Below, piece after piece: positions 11,801-24,750 of a stretch of 64,000 nt of DNA. Origin of the DNA: Sipunculus nudus (taxonomy: Eukaryota > Annelida > Sipuncula > Golfingiida > Sipunculidae); contig CM049314.1 in assembly GCA_026874595.1 (NCBI GenBank), positions 58,578,300 to 58,642,299 on the forward strand. Direction: 5' to 3'. The notes under the pieces are model-generated. The model saw nothing but the letters and a program-made list of their open reading frames with translations, was not told where the DNA came from and did no database searches. Both the position numbers and the translations under genes were made by a program. Position 1 is the stretch's first letter. Each line of letters begins with the position of its first letter.

Positions 11801-12771
11801 TATTAACAAGATATAAACCAATTTTGATTAAATTTATCAAATGAACTTTAATATTAAAACGAATAGTATCACCACTTAGCATGTATTACTAACGCAAGTA
11901 AAATATTAAATAGTTTCTTGTTTGTTTGGAAGGGTGCAAAGTCGGGACTAATTAATGTCGGGAGAAGTGTTCTTAAAAAAAATGTTATGGTAATACCTGG
12001 TAATTATGGTAATATTATGGTCATCATGTTACGGGGAATTGTGTATATAGGATTACCACAACTACAAGTGGTTACACATCTCAGGGACCATGGATAAGTA
12101 TATTGCGTAAGTCTGATATCCAGTTGTCACAGTTTTGAATCACCGAGCTTATCATTATGCTTAACTTTTATTGTAATGCCATGTTGTTTAAAGTAAAATT
12201 AATGGATACTTGTTTTGATTTTCTATTTGTTACAGAATAACAATCCTTAATAATGTTATCTTTTAAACATATATCTCACAAAGAACATATGGATTACCAA
12301 AGTCTTTTACAAAATATTAAAAGATATGATTTTTTTACCAATTTACCAACACAATTTTTTTTACATATAGCCAACTTGCAGTAAGGATAAACAAGTATCC
12401 TAGTTTTCTCGATGGGGCAAATGAGTAACACAAATCCTTTTTCAATGATAATTTTCAGAAAAATAGTTACTCATAACTGATATACGTACTGCTTCTTTTG
12501 TATATGAAAGATAAAACCAACGAAAAATAAAATGGTTTTCATTCAATACATAATAATGATCCATGAACAACAGATGTTTATAAATTTCGGTTCCGTTGAT
12601 TATATATTTCTGGTGTACTCCTACAAAACAAAAGATCCAAAAATTTTTTTTAAGAAGCATCCATATTTAGTACTGTGTTGATTTATAATAAAACAAATAT
12701 GTTATTTGCACGCAATGGAAAAACAAGAGGTAACAGTTGTGCTAGAACCACTGTGAAAGGATATGGTAAAT

Positions 12772-12775
<4 letters not shown>
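11801..12775. other. No feature seen
   Basis: AT-rich sequence without recognisable genes. A minor repetition of GGTAAT(A/T)(A/C) occurs around 11,985-12,020. Confidence 0.4.

Positions 12776-12841
<66 letters not shown>
12776..12841. repeat. (TA)n microsatellite
   Basis: TA repeat with one ATACAT interruption. The overlapping minus-strand Tyr-Ile frames are artefacts of it. Confidence 0.97.
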
Positions 12842-13669
12842 ATATTTGTATATGCGTGTGGTAGTTTCCATTAAAGAACAAATCACGTGTCGAATACTTT
12901 TTCATCTCTTAATTTTATTTAAACCTCCTGGGTTTTATCCCGTCATTTTGTGTTGACCTTTAATTTTCCAGACAAAGGAGGCCAGGGTCATAACTTCTTC
13001 ACATCGTAGTACACTTGGGTTGGTTTCCTGTTGGGAATTTTGTTACCTTAAACGTACCAGTTTGCTGTTCATTAGGTTATTTTCCCATTTAAATTGCTGA
13101 GACGACTTAACTATGAGAAATTTTGAGCGAATATACTAATGTTCTGACTTTAATGCATTAATTACGATATAGTAACAATAATACTATTTCATCACCTTTT
13201 TGCTTATATCTTTACAACCAGCGATTCGATTCTTCTGTTTTCTCTACCGATGACAAACAGAAGAGATATTTTTTTCTTTGATATTGGAAATATTTATATA
13301 TGACAAGACAATATACCCTTTATTTCAGGAACAGGTGCAAAAATGAGGAGGGTAAGACCTTTTTTAATTGTAAAAATGCAAATATTAGTCATGCAAATGA
13401 GGAATACTTACAAGTTTAGAGTGAATGAAGCCGTTTAATTAAGAAAAAAGGAGATTCTGAATACATGTCATTTTAACAATTAAATTTGCATATTTCTGAA
13501 TATATCGTTGTATTATGTTGTATTATGTTGTGTCAGAAATCATTTCATGTAAGAAACCCCTCTCCATTGGCTGCATTTTTTTGTTTAATTCAACTTCTTA
13601 TGTTGATTTTGAACAGATTTGTGGCCATTTATTTGAAAACTTCGATATAAATAATGTGGTTGAATTTTT
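12842..13669. other. No feature seen
   Basis: AT-rich sequence, no gene recognised. TTGTATTATG is repeated twice at about 13,508-13,528. Confidence 0.4.
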
Positions 13670-14440
13670 AACAAAAGGTTGCCATGGAAACTAGCTCATA
13701 TGTTACACAGTGTCACCATCCTGGTCATTAATAAAGTAATTTACTTAAATTTTTTTATTAAGATTCCAAATGCTGATTGAATAACATCCTCGACAGCATT
13801 TGTCATTGATTTTGTGCTGACTTGCCTTGTTTTTAGGTCTGCCTAGTAGAGAAGCAGTAACACATGCAGAAAAATGCATATTTTGGAGGCTATATTAAAA
13901 ATTAAGATGGCAGCCAACAGAGGGCGCGAAATTTTCGGGTCTATTTTTTTTCAAAGATGGCTAGGGGCAGTTGTATCCATGTGCAAAGTTTAATGCCTTC
14001 TGTAAAATGTTTGCAATAGTTTAAGGCCATATATTTTATCACTTTGATATTAATAAAATTATGGCACAATTAAATAACGATGCCATGGAAACCAGCTCAT
14101 CTGTTACACAATGGTACCGTCCTTGCACTTTAATCAAGCATTTTTATAATGCAGAGCCCAAACCATGACTAAATATTAACATCCTCGACAGCATTTTCTT
14201 CCTCCTTTTGTGCTGATCGGCCATGTTTCTAGGTGTGTGTGATTGAAAAGAAGTGTCACAGATGGGAGAAAATGCACATTTTGGCGGCCACTTTTTTAAT
14301 CAAGATGGCGGCTGCAAGAAGGCTTGAATTTTTTGGGTCTATTTTTTTAAAGATCCCTAGAGGCAGTAGTAACACTGGGCAAAGTTTCCTGCTTTCTGCA
14401 AAATTTGAGCACTTCTGGTGCTTAGCCGCTGTACTTTTAT
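13670..14440. repeat. Two-copy tandem duplication, ~405-bp period
   Basis: 13,675-14,040 and 14,082-14,430 share, in order: TGCCATGGAAAC(T/C)AGCTCAT, ACATCCTCGACAGCATTT, a TTTTGTGCTGA segment, a CATATTTTGG/CACATTTTGG segment, AAGATGGC(A/G)GC, GGGTCTATTTTTTT and GCAAAGTTT..GC(C)TTCTG. Divergence is substantial, so the duplication is old. GTTGCCATGGAAAC at the start of each copy resembles an X-box half palindrome. Confidence 0.8.
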
Positions 14441-17150
14441 TCAGACAATTGACATATAATGTGTGGCAGAGTTTATATCTATATACATATTTTATTTGAA
14501 TCGCTGCAGTAAAAAAAAAAACTAGAAATATATTTTCTCTAGTCTTGTACTTCTTTTACATTCCGGCTCGGAATACGTATTCCCTCTCCGTAACTCACCT
14601 TAATGTTGATTTATCTTCCCGAGACAAAATTTTAATGGATTCAATACTGGAGTCATTTCGGTTTTCCATCATATCAAACTGTTAAATGGCGTGGACCCGC
14701 CTATGTTTATGAAATGGCATATCAATCTAGCCTCCTTTATAAGAAATCTAAAAGTTTACACATAGGATGCATGGAATATGTTAGCCTATCGTGTTCAGTT
14801 ATACTTATGTGTTTTAAGGAGATTTGGCAAAAGAAGTATGTATATAGTTTAATAATTTACGACACCTTCCTCTATGTGCCGCAGTAAAACATTTGAGGTT
14901 TGGTTATTGCTTATTAAAATCGATCCTCTGTATCAACTTATTAGAAAAGTATATTTGTGCTATGCTTCAGTTGAGAATGTTTGAGCCAGACAAGTGTGGG
15001 CGGAAAAAATGGTCAATAAGAGAAAAATGAAGCCTTGACATTACTGTCGTAATAATATGTGATGTTAACCTGCTTTCAGATATGCCTTATTTCACATTGA
15101 ATGGCAGGCAATTTCGCAACGCATCATGGAAGAGTCGTACATTGGTATATCTAAAGTAAACCTGTATGCGAGTCTGCCGTCGTAAGAAATGAAATACTGA
15201 CGCCCAGTGATTTATATTAAAACAAGCATGAGTAGGCCAATTTGCAGGATCCTCATTTAAGAATAAAATTAATTAGATTGGGGAGAGACTACCAATCAGT
15301 AATTAAACGGAAGATTCAATGTCGCAAGTAGAAAAAAGCTTTTGGCCACCTAAGCTATATGAAAATGCATTGAGATTTATTTTATATCCTTGCTTGTTCA
15401 TTAAAACATTTTCGATAAAGCGATTCTAAAATTTTGGGTGAATTATTGTGGAACCACAACGTACTAGTAAAGGCGTAAAGACGCTTCAGTCTATGAATTT
15501 GTGTTCGTTTCAACCTATATTGAAACATATCAACATATAATATGGACGTTCCCTGAAGTGTTTATTGCCGCTTTTTGAAGAGTTGTTTCCCTGCATTGAT
15601 GTCGTGAATAAAAACCTAGAATGAAACAAAACTAATACACAATTTTAGGTAATTGAATTCCATCAAGTTCTTCCAATAATATTTAAACGGATTTCATAGT
15701 ATGCCTGATATCATAACTGTTGTTTATATAGGTCCGCCTTCAGATGATATACAGACACTGTTCATGGATATATTTCCTGTCAAATACGAATACCTGTTCT
15801 TGATATTAATATCACAAAGGACATTTTGAAATTACAACACCCAATTCATGAATATACTAGAATATAAAGAAATATAACTCCATTTTTTATCGTTATGTTG
15901 CAGTTAGGGTTGCCATTAGCCTCTGCATCGCCACAAAAGCTGTCTTTATCTGCGAGAGTTGTGATATCATATATTGGAGTATGTTTGTATGAGACTTATG
16001 TTTCCCACATATACAGGCTAAAACAGAATCCAAGTAGTAATATATTATTTTGTTATAAATTATTTTTGTTCTGACAAATGTTTTAGAATAGACTTTGAGG
16101 GAATATATGTGTTAATCCGTCTAAGACTAGTGTTTGCTTCTGCGCGTATCATCTGAGCAGACACAGCACGCAAACGTGGTCGATTTGTGTATATGTTGCA
16201 TTCATTTGTAGTCTGATCCTTGAATGAAGTAACACGTTGGTATCAACTATACAGAGGCTTTCATGTTTGTGTTCTCTTTCATTTCTCAAAATACCGACAC
16301 TTTTGGCGTCTTCAGAAATAAACTAATTGAAGAAAATGTACTTTATTTTTATTTAAGATGTAGGAAGTATACGATAAGAAATTGGAAAACACTAGTCTTA
16401 AAATACTGCCTGAATATGAGTTAATAATAAGATATAACATCAACGATTTTCGTTTATACGTGATCTGTTTCCATTTAAGAACTGGTTGATATTATGTAAC
16501 AGGAGTCTTTATATAATTATACCCCGAAAATGTTAATGTGTTGTTTAAAAAAGCACCATATATATACATATATGTATATATATATATATTTATATATATG
16601 CTTAGCTGTTATGTTCAACCGGAAGATGTAGGCTAAATCTACAGCCGGAATGTGTATCCTAAACGCTAACCATAAACCCGTAACAATGTGCATGACATTC
16701 AGCTGAACTATGTATCTTCGATGTAGAGCTAGAATGTGACTCATAAGGTCAACAGGAGCCAGTATCTGAATTGTTCAACTGTGAAGCTGTAAGTGTGATG
16801 TTCAATAGAATACACCGTGTTGAAGTATCAAGTACTCCTACTTCAAGGAATAAACTTAGTACAACAACAACTTTGTCATATGATATCATTAATAATTGTT
16901 GTTTAAATCGGAATTAACACGATACTCCTTCTTAGCAGCTAGACTATAGGTGCAAGGCAATAGTCTTATTTGACCATGACTGTCATTTCTAACATGATTC
17001 TTCCAAGGTATCCTTAAAATTCTCATGAAAAATGGACTAAATTTTACCTTGTTCATTAACACTATTTATATGTTTGGTTTAATTAATTTTCCTTTTCCTT
17101 GACACAAAACAATTGAGTAAATATTCACTTATTGCGTCTCCGTATGTATT
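14441..17150. other. Long stretch with no feature seen
   Basis: About 2.7 kb of AT-rich sequence. I found no coding region, repeat family or RNA gene, apart from a short TA-rich patch at about 16,556-16,600. Confidence 0.4.
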
Positions 17151-17154
17151 TTAG

Positions 17155-17400
17155 TTTCTAAAGAGGAAACAGAGTCGCCCACTTCACTGGCAGTTGAGGA
17201 AGAAAATACTTGGTGCTCTCCGCTTACTTCCCGGGGTTCGATCTCTGGCGTGACTGACAGAGTGGGTTCATGTGACCAGTCCAAGGCAGCTCGTTTTTTT
17301 TCCGGTTTTACTCCACCTTTGGACACTCCCGAACGCCTTCACGTGGGCCATAGAGAATACCTTGACTAGTTATAATAACTTATTGTACAAACTCGTTCTG
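17155..17400 (+). mobile_element. tRNA-derived SINE, family 1
   Basis: Contains a B-box-like GGGTTCGATCTC (about 17,233) followed by GGCGTGACTGACAGAGTGGG and GACCAGTCCAAGGC. It ends in TTATAATAACTTATTGTA. The same series appears at 25,880-26,110, with the same kind of TTATAATAAATAT tail. A plus-strand pol III-type head plus shared tail supports a SINE. The A box is weak here, so the copy is old. Confidence 0.65.
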
Positions 17401-18041
17401 TATTCTTATGTCCCAGAGTAAGTAGAACAATGTATTTTCTTTGTTTCAGTTGCTTCTCCAACTGAACCCATTTTCAATATGTTCTCGTCTATCCCGCCAG
17501 ATATCGCTGCTTTTCATGTCTGTCTTTTAAGTTTCGTGGGACCACGAATGTTTTTATCTGCAGTGTTGTGAATTAGAATAAAAACTATATGTCAGTAAAC
17601 TTTTAGATTTGTCGAGTGAATTAACATTTTGCTTACTAATGTACCTAAATAAAAAAAAAGTGCCATAGGTCAACAAAGCATCGAAATGTCATAAATAATA
17701 GGTGCTCCTTTCAATTTTGTATTTCAATATTTGAACTATTAAGTCAATAATACTCTCATATTTAAATAAATTAAATGCAGTCTTTCGGACGAAAAATCAA
17801 AACAAGGCCAATTCTTTAATTGATCACCCGTTTCCATCACATTGTCATATCTACATATCCACAATATATTGCAAAAGGACATTACATGGACAAATGTTGT
17901 GTCACATACTATAAAGACGTATGTAGATGTGCGACTAACAGTATATTCAAATATAATAACACTATACGTACCAAGCTTTGCGCAGCATCTGGAGATATAA
18001 ATATTGTAATCATCATAGTAAAAGCATGTTTGAACTGACTT
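17401..18041. other. No feature seen
   Basis: AT-rich sequence leading up to the LINE insertion. No gene recognised on either strand. Confidence 0.4.
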
Positions 18042-18058
18042 AAGAGTAGACATGATGG
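18042..18058 (+). repeat. LINE target-site duplication, left copy
   Basis: AAGAGTAGACATGATGG, identical to 24,553-24,569. The second copy sits immediately after an A-rich tail, as expected from target-primed reverse transcription. Confidence 0.93.
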
Positions 18059-18133
18059 AGACTTCCGGTCACATGACTGAAGGTTGAGGGTGCGTGGTTA
18101 GAGGCTCCCACAAAATTGTCTAAAATAAATACA

Positions 18134-19127
18134 AATGTCGCCAAAGTGGATAACAATATGACCAGAGGTAAACGTACTGGAAAGAAGACGTCGCAATCAG
18201 TTGGTGATATGGACAAATATGTGGAGAAGGACACCGAAAAACAAGCAACAGGTAGGCCTTCTCAGATAACACAAGAGACAAGCAATATGGACGGTACCGT
18301 GGACTTAAATGCGCAGTTGCAAACTGACTGCTCTTGCTGAAATTAAATTAGTACTGAGCTCTAACAGAGAGATCAAAGACCAAATTGAAAATATGCACAC
18401 AGACTTAAAGAAACAACTAGACGATTTGTCAACAGAGCAATCGAACATAAAACAAAACATCCAGGGTCTTGAAAATAATCTAGAGTCCCTGGATAAATCT
18501 GTTGATAGTCTGAAAGGGCAGAAAGATCAGCTTGTTAGTGAGGTTGCAGAACTAAGAAAAGAAATGACAGAATGACAGAATCAAAATAAGGAGAAGGAAT
18601 TACTGATAAATAAACTTCAGGAACAAATATCATTTGAACTAAATAAACAAGAAAGATACCTAAGAGAATGGAATCTGAGAATTGTGGGAGTAGGGGAGAT
18701 AGGGGATATAGAAAACTGTAAAAATACAGCTGCCAGAATCATATCTCAAAATAAACTGGTAAATATGAGTGAGGATGAGGTGAAAAAAGCCATAGAGACG
18801 GCTCACAGATCTGGAAAGAAGGGCACACGGCCACGGCATATCGTAGTGAGGTTGCACAACAGACCACTAAGAAATGAAATTATCGTAGGGAGCAAAAAAA
18901 AACTGAAAAACAAAAGCATTCGAATAGTCGAAGATTTAAAATTGAAAGACCTGCTGTTAAAACAAAGGGCTAAACCGCAAATGGCCGTTGCCTATAACGA
19001 CGGTGATCGAGTAAGGTTCTGCCGTGGACGGCTCTACGTCAACGACAAGCCGGTACCCATTCAGGATCCTGCCCCTCGCTCGATCCACGAGAGATCAGCA
19101 GCACAAAGCGACACAACAACAGACTGA
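18134..19127 (+). pseudogene. LINE ORF1 (L1 ORF1p / Transposase_22-like), broken
   Basis: ORF1p is an RNA-binding chaperone that packages the LINE transcript. The first ~65 residues are basic and disordered (TRGKRTGKKTSQ). A frameshift lies near 18,325-18,335. A long heptad coiled coil follows (about 18,340-18,570, for example LENNLESLDKSVDSLKGQ) and is interrupted by an in-frame TGA at 18,573. The same frame then continues into an RRM-like segment, NLRIVGVGEIGDIENCKNTA, and a basic C-terminal domain with AHRSGKKGTRPRHIVVRL and LRNEIIVGSKKKLKNK, ending at 19,127. The domain order matches L1-clade ORF1 proteins. Confidence 0.88.
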
Positions 19128-20121
19128 CGGCTGTTTTTACATATCCAATCCATAGGTTTGTGACGCATTCTACAATGACGGAGCTGCCACGTAGTGCACG
19201 AACTGCGCATGTGCAGGAGGAGCCACTATAAGTGAGAAACTTTATAGACAGGCGGCGACACTTTCGTATATTTAGTGACAAAGCTGATAGGTGGCAGCAC
19301 ATTGAAGTTCAAGGACGTTACTCACCTTGGCGACTCGTAAACATGAGCGAATATGTGGGATGCTGACAATGACATGGTTTCTAAAGACTGGATTGTATAG
19401 TAAGACTCAGAACGCAGTTAAAGTCATGTGGGGAACTTGTAAGTTTTTATTGTTATATGTAACTATGTACTTTTTGTTTTATGTTCATACAGTACGAGTC
19501 TCGTTAGCTTTAATTATTCCACTCAAGCTTGGATATTACCCTGACCCTTCTGCACATACAATGTTTATAATTATATCAACATCAGTAAGAATAATATTAA
19601 TAGCATGCAGTTACTCTTACTATTCCAACCCACGGCAATACCATGCCTCTGATATTATACATAAAATAACCAGAGGATCTAACGTACGATATTTACTGAA
19701 ATTTACACAGTGTATAATTAAATACATTAGTGATCTGATGATAATATATCATATTTTTAATTATATCAGGATCTGTATTGTGTCACCTCAATTTCCACAC
19801 GACAGTAATATAATTAATTTTAACATGTCACACTTTACAAATTTAGTCTGTTGTTCTGACATAAGTGTTTTTACTACAATTGAAAGATGTACTTTATATC
19901 TGTTGTCGAAATATTGTCTTCTCGTTTGGAGAACAAATGTTTCTTTGGCCAAATAACCGTGCAATTTTATGTATTTTCTGCCCATCAGGTGGCTATTTTG
20001 TATAGCATAAACAGTTATACCAACTTATTCTCTAAGTCACATGTGAGTGTCATACACAAATTAACTCTTCCTTATAGCTGTGAAGCATACCTATTTTTTT
20101 CTCTTCTTTTGATATAATTAT
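19128..20121 (+). other. LINE inter-ORF spacer, unusually long
   Basis: About 1 kb between the ORF1 stop and the start of the endonuclease. It includes an open frame of about 209 codons (19,327-19,956) with Ile/Tyr/Leu-rich, membrane-like composition and no recognisable domain. It is either spacer that happens to be open, or foreign sequence inserted between the ORFs. Confidence 0.5.
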
Positions 20122-23100
20122 AATGGTGGATTTAAGTATACTTTCAATGTGAGAGGCTTAAACAACTACAACAAACGCAGACAGGGGTTTTATTGGCTGC
20201 AGCAAAAAGATCATGGAATAATATTTTTGCAGGAAACTCATAGTTCCCCTGCTACCGCTGCTCAATGGAGAGCAGAATGGGGACACATTTTCATTTTTAA
20301 TCATGGCAGCTCCAATGCCCGGGGTGTGGCAATTATGATAAAGAACAGAGTGTCACATGAAATTCATAATGTATACAAAGATGAAGATGGTAGGGTTATT
20401 ATAATTGACATCACCATTGGGAATGTGCGGTTAAACTTAACAAATATATATGGTCCAAATATAATGAATGTAAAATTTTATTCAAACATTTTTTTATAAA
20501 ATTGAGAACAGCCATAACAACAGTAATGTGATAGGTGGTGATTGAAATATAGTTTTAAATCCAGCATGTGATAGAACAAGTAATTGCACCACAAGAAACC
20601 AGGTAATTAAATCAGTTAATGAATGGATGGATGAACTAGATCTGATCGACATATGGCGATATATCAATCCAAAGAAAAAACAGTACACTTGGATGCGTCT
20701 AATCCCTAACTATACTGCAAGTAGGTTAGATTATTTTCTGTTATCTAGAGATCTAACCACTCAGCTATCGATATAAATATCACATATTCCCAAAACCAGA
20801 GAGGTCCTGGGTTCTGGAAATTTAATGTTTCCCTATTAAATGATGAAGAATTCGTGAAGAAAATTAAAAACTGTATACAGACAACAGTCGAAGAAAATAA
20901 AGATGCGAATCCATCCTTGTTATGGGACACCATAAAAAATGGCAATAAGAAGAACAAGTATTAGTCATGGTATCATAAAGCAGAAACACATTAAAAATCA
21001 GATATCTGAATTAGAACAAGATTTGATAAAATTAAAAAATGCTAATATTCAGAATGAAGACACACAAAAAGGAAGTTAAAGAATTAGAAAAAAAAGCTTA
21101 ATAAATTCATAGAAGAAAAAACTAAAGGTGCTATTATTAGAAGTAAAATCAGATGGTATGGAGAAGGTGAGAAATCAACAAAATATTTTTTTAATTTGGA
21201 AAAACGCAACTTCAATAAAAAAGTGATAAGCAATTTGAACATAAACGGTAAAATAATATCAGATCCAAATGAGATACTACATGAAGAAAAGTACTTTTAT
21301 GAAAAACTTTATACATCAGATAAAACGCATAACATCAGCAATCTTTTTTCTTTTATAAAAAAATATAATTTACAAGTTAAGAAAGTACAAAAGATTACAT
21401 GGCCAACAGAATTGACAGAAAATGAATTGTTCAATAGCTTAAAATCTTTTTCGAATGGTAAATCGCCTGGATCTGATGGCCTACAAGCAGAATTTTATAA
21501 ATATTTTTGGAGCGATCTTAAAAAGTATTTTACGAATGCACTCAATTATTGTTTTAGAACTGGTTCATTATCGATAACACAAAGACAGGGAATAATTAGC
21601 CTATTGCCTAAAAAAGGGAAAAACCTTCAATATTTGAAAAACTGGCGGCCACTGACACTACTAAATTGTGATTACAAGATAATTTCAAAAACTATTGCAA
21701 ATAGGATAAAACAAATAATTAAACAATTAGTTGATGATGACCAGACTGGATTTATCAAAGGGAGGTATATAGGAGAAAATATTAATAAAGTGCTTACTCT
21801 AATAGACCATGTAAAGTATAATAATCAAAAAGCCTTTCTTATGACAATCGATTTTGAAAAAGCCTTTGATTTTTTTAGAATGGGACTATATATATACAGC
21901 TTTGGAAATTATGAACATTGACAAAAATATAATATCAATGATAAAAACTCTTTATCATAACATAAGCAGCTGTGTGACTAATGATGGATATTTCTCTGAA
22001 TTTTTTTCAGTATCTAGAGGAGTACGTCAAGGGTGTCCTGTTTCTCCATATTTATTTTTACTTTGTGTGGAGTTATTGGCTGATGCAGTGAGAGCAAATA
22101 AGAAAATAAAAGGTATTAATATTCAAAATAATATGATTAAAATTGCACAATATGCAGATGATACCATTTTATTAGTAACAGATACTGAAAGTATGAAAGA
22201 AGCACTCCATACTATAAAGGAATTCAGTATGTTTTCTGGTTTGAGGATTAACCTAGATAAAACAACAATAATGCCTCTTAAAAAGGGCAATAATGTAGAA
22301 GAAGATGAAGTCAAAAAACTAAATCTAAAATGGTGTAATGAACAGGTCAGTGTATTAGGCATAACTATCACTCCATCATCGCAAAATAGAATTAATATTA
22401 ATTACTTACCAAAAATAGAAAAAATAAAAAAATTAATAACTGTGTGGTCTCAGAGAAAACTGACCCCAATTGGAAGGATAACAATAACAACAAGTTTAAT
22501 AATTTCTCAATTTATTTAATTTTTATCAGTCCTTCCAAACCCACCGAAAGAAATCTATAGTCAGGTTGAGAAAATGTTATTCAGATTTATTTGGCATTAT
22601 GGAAGAGAACTGGTGAAGAGAAACACATTAATTTCTGCTCCCAAAAATGGGGGATTGAACATGATACATTTATTAACCCAAAGTACAGCACTAAAAATCT
22701 CATGGATTAAAAGGTTGATAAGGAAATCTGAGAATAATGCATGGAGGTAATTTGTTTTGTCTTATCTTAAATTGGGTACCCATTCTTTTCGTTGTAACAT
22801 TGCACCAGAGGATATAAAACACATATTGAATAAGCCTTCAACATTCTGGGAAGATGTAATGTTCCAGTGGTGTTACTATAACCATAAAGCTCCGTTAAAT
22901 TTTGCTGATATTATGTCACAATCTCTTTGGTTTAATTCATATATCAAGAGAGGGAGACAGATAATATTTATAAAGAAACTCTACTCAGCAGGGGTTTTAT
23001 ATATCCCTGACTTGGTCACAAAAATAGGAAATAATATCTCATGGTTAAGTCACCATGCATTTTGTAAAAAAATATAAAGTGCACATTGATTTTGTAAGCT

Positions 23101-23840
23101 ATAATGGTTTACTTCGCTCCATCCCTCTTAGCTGGACAAATGTTATCAAGCAACACCATGAACAAAACCAGGTAAAACAACATGTTTTCAAAATAGATAA
23201 TCTTATGACAATGGAAAGACCTGTCAAGTTAACTTATAATGATTTAATAATGCAGAAAGCAGTATTGCCTGAAAAAATCACTGCCAAATGGAAGGCAGAG
23301 TTAGATCTAGATTCAGATGTCAATGTTTATAAGGGCTTTAAACACATTTATTTTTCAACCATATCAGTTCCACTCAGATATTTTCAATTCCGGTTACTAC
23401 ATCGCTTTGTAACTCTGAACCCTTTTTAACATAAAATTAACAAAATTGATTCAGCTGAATGCACTTTTTGTAAAAATGAAAAAGAATCTCTGTTGCATTT
23501 ATTCTGGGATTGTCCATTTTCAAAATATTTATGGAATGAAATAATTATACAATTAAAACTATTCGGCTTTTTAGACAATTCTCTTCAGTTGACAGCTGAA
23601 ACTGCAATGCTGGGATGTTATGATAATGAATCGATAAACCTACTGACTCTACTAGTGAGGAGACATATATATGTGAGCAGATGCAATAAACAAAAACCAA
23701 CAGTTGTGACTCTGAAAGAATTCATCAGTGAAATACATACAGTAGAAAAATATATAGCTGTCAGGAAAAACAAACTGGATCACCACGAGAAAAAGTGGTC
23801 ACCAATGAAATGTTTTATTCCTCATACTCTACAAACTTAG
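20122..23840 (+). pseudogene. LINE ORF2 (endonuclease-reverse transcriptase), broken
   Basis: The AP-endonuclease-like domain starts at FNVRGLNNYNKR and has FLQETHSS, GVAIMIKN and LTNIYGPN. It frameshifts near 20,495 and continues with ASRLDYFLLS. Reverse transcriptase spans 21,100-22,520: GEKSTKYFFNLEK, NGKSPGSDGLQAEFYKYFW, LKNWRPLTLLNCDYKI, IDFEKAFD, RGVRQGCPVSPYLF and catalytic QYADDTILL. One frameshift lies near 21,870. A stop at 22,517, an in-frame TAA at 22,748, a frameshift near 23,065 and a stop at 23,428 follow. The C-terminus has a Cys-Cys-His-Cys knuckle, CTFCKNEKESLLHLFWDC. These motifs fit the L1/Tx1 clade. It would nick the target and copy the element into DNA. Confidence 0.93.
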
Positions 23841-24552
23841 TTTCAATTCCACTAAAATTTGCTATTCTTTCATTTTTTTTTTTAGTTTATCATATTTTTA
23901 GTATATCTTAAATTAAATTTGAGTATTTTGTTTAAATATTTTATTTTACTGAGACACAGATATACTAGTATTATCATCATGAGATTGTGTGGGGTTTTAC
24001 AAATATTACATTCATCTATCTGCAGAAAACAGCCTTTGATGTTAATTATTAAGCATGCGTTTTTGTTTTCATACTGTACACAGTTAAAAAGATCATCACT
24101 ATAAATCTATACAGCGCTGTTCAGGAGATACCATTACGTTCTTTAACATACTTGATCATAATTTTTATAAACAACTATAATCCAATTCATGATGAATGTT
24201 AGGTATCCTGAACAGAGACTTTAGATATAAGAATAATATTATCCAGGTGTATTATGTAGAAGAATTATATTGAATGTCGTAAGTTGTATACTGTCTTTAT
24301 GTTTTTGTTATATGTATTCTTTTGTAAATTAATACAGAACATATTCTTGGACATATTGGATCATAGTATTATTAACAACTATAATCAAATTCATGATGGA
24401 CATGATGTTAGGTATCCGGAACAGAGACTTTTGATTTAAGAATAATACGATCCAGATTTATTACGTAGAAGTAATATATTTTATGTTGTATGTTGTATAC
24501 TGTCTTTATGTTCTTGTTTTATGTATTTTTGGTTTAATAAAAAAAAAAAAAA
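23841..24552 (+). other. LINE 3' UTR with tandem duplication and A-tail
   Basis: Two related blocks at about 24,138-24,335 and 24,342-24,535 share AACAACTATAATC, TTCATGATG, GTTAGGTATCC, GAACAGAGACTTT and TTGTATACTGTCTTTATGTT, with a spacing of about 204 bases. An AATAAA leads into the terminal run of As that abuts the target-site duplication. Confidence 0.85.
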
Positions 24553-24569
24553 AGAGTAGACATGATGGT
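24553..24569 (+). repeat. LINE target-site duplication, right copy
   Basis: Identical 17-mer to 18,042-18,058, directly after the A-rich tail. Confidence 0.93.
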
Positions 24570-24609
24570 CTGAATTTTCCATTTTAAACTGCTTTATAAG
24601 GATATTTGT

Positions 24610-24750
24610 ATTGGACTCGGACTGAGACTTAAACTCGGGTTCCAAATGATTCGGAATCAAAGGAGGTGGACATGGACTCGAACCTAAAGGACACGGACTT
24701 CGAATCAATTGGACTGGAATCGGACTCTTATGGTGTGGACTCGACTGCAT
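24610..24750. repeat. Degenerate GGACTCG-type short repeat
   Basis: GGACTCGGACT, GACTCGAACC, ACGGACTTCGAATC, TGGAATCGGACTC and GGACTCGACTGC follow one another. They look like variants of a GACTCG/GAATCG unit of about 6-12 bases. This is a decayed minisatellite, not a gene. Confidence 0.5.

Larger units (their letters stand above)
18059..24552 (+). mobile_element. L1-clade (Tx1-like) LINE, full length, mutated
   Basis: A 6.49-kb insertion with, in order: a short 5' leader, ORF1 (coiled coil plus RRM-like L1 ORF1p fold), a ~1-kb spacer, ORF2 (endonuclease, reverse transcriptase, C-terminal zinc finger), a 3' UTR containing a ~205-bp tandem duplication, and an A-rich end. Perfect 17-bp target-site duplications fix both ends. 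Reading frames carry several stops and frameshifts, so it is not autonomous now. An intact duplication with damaged ORFs suggests moderate rather than extreme age. Confidence 0.93.
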
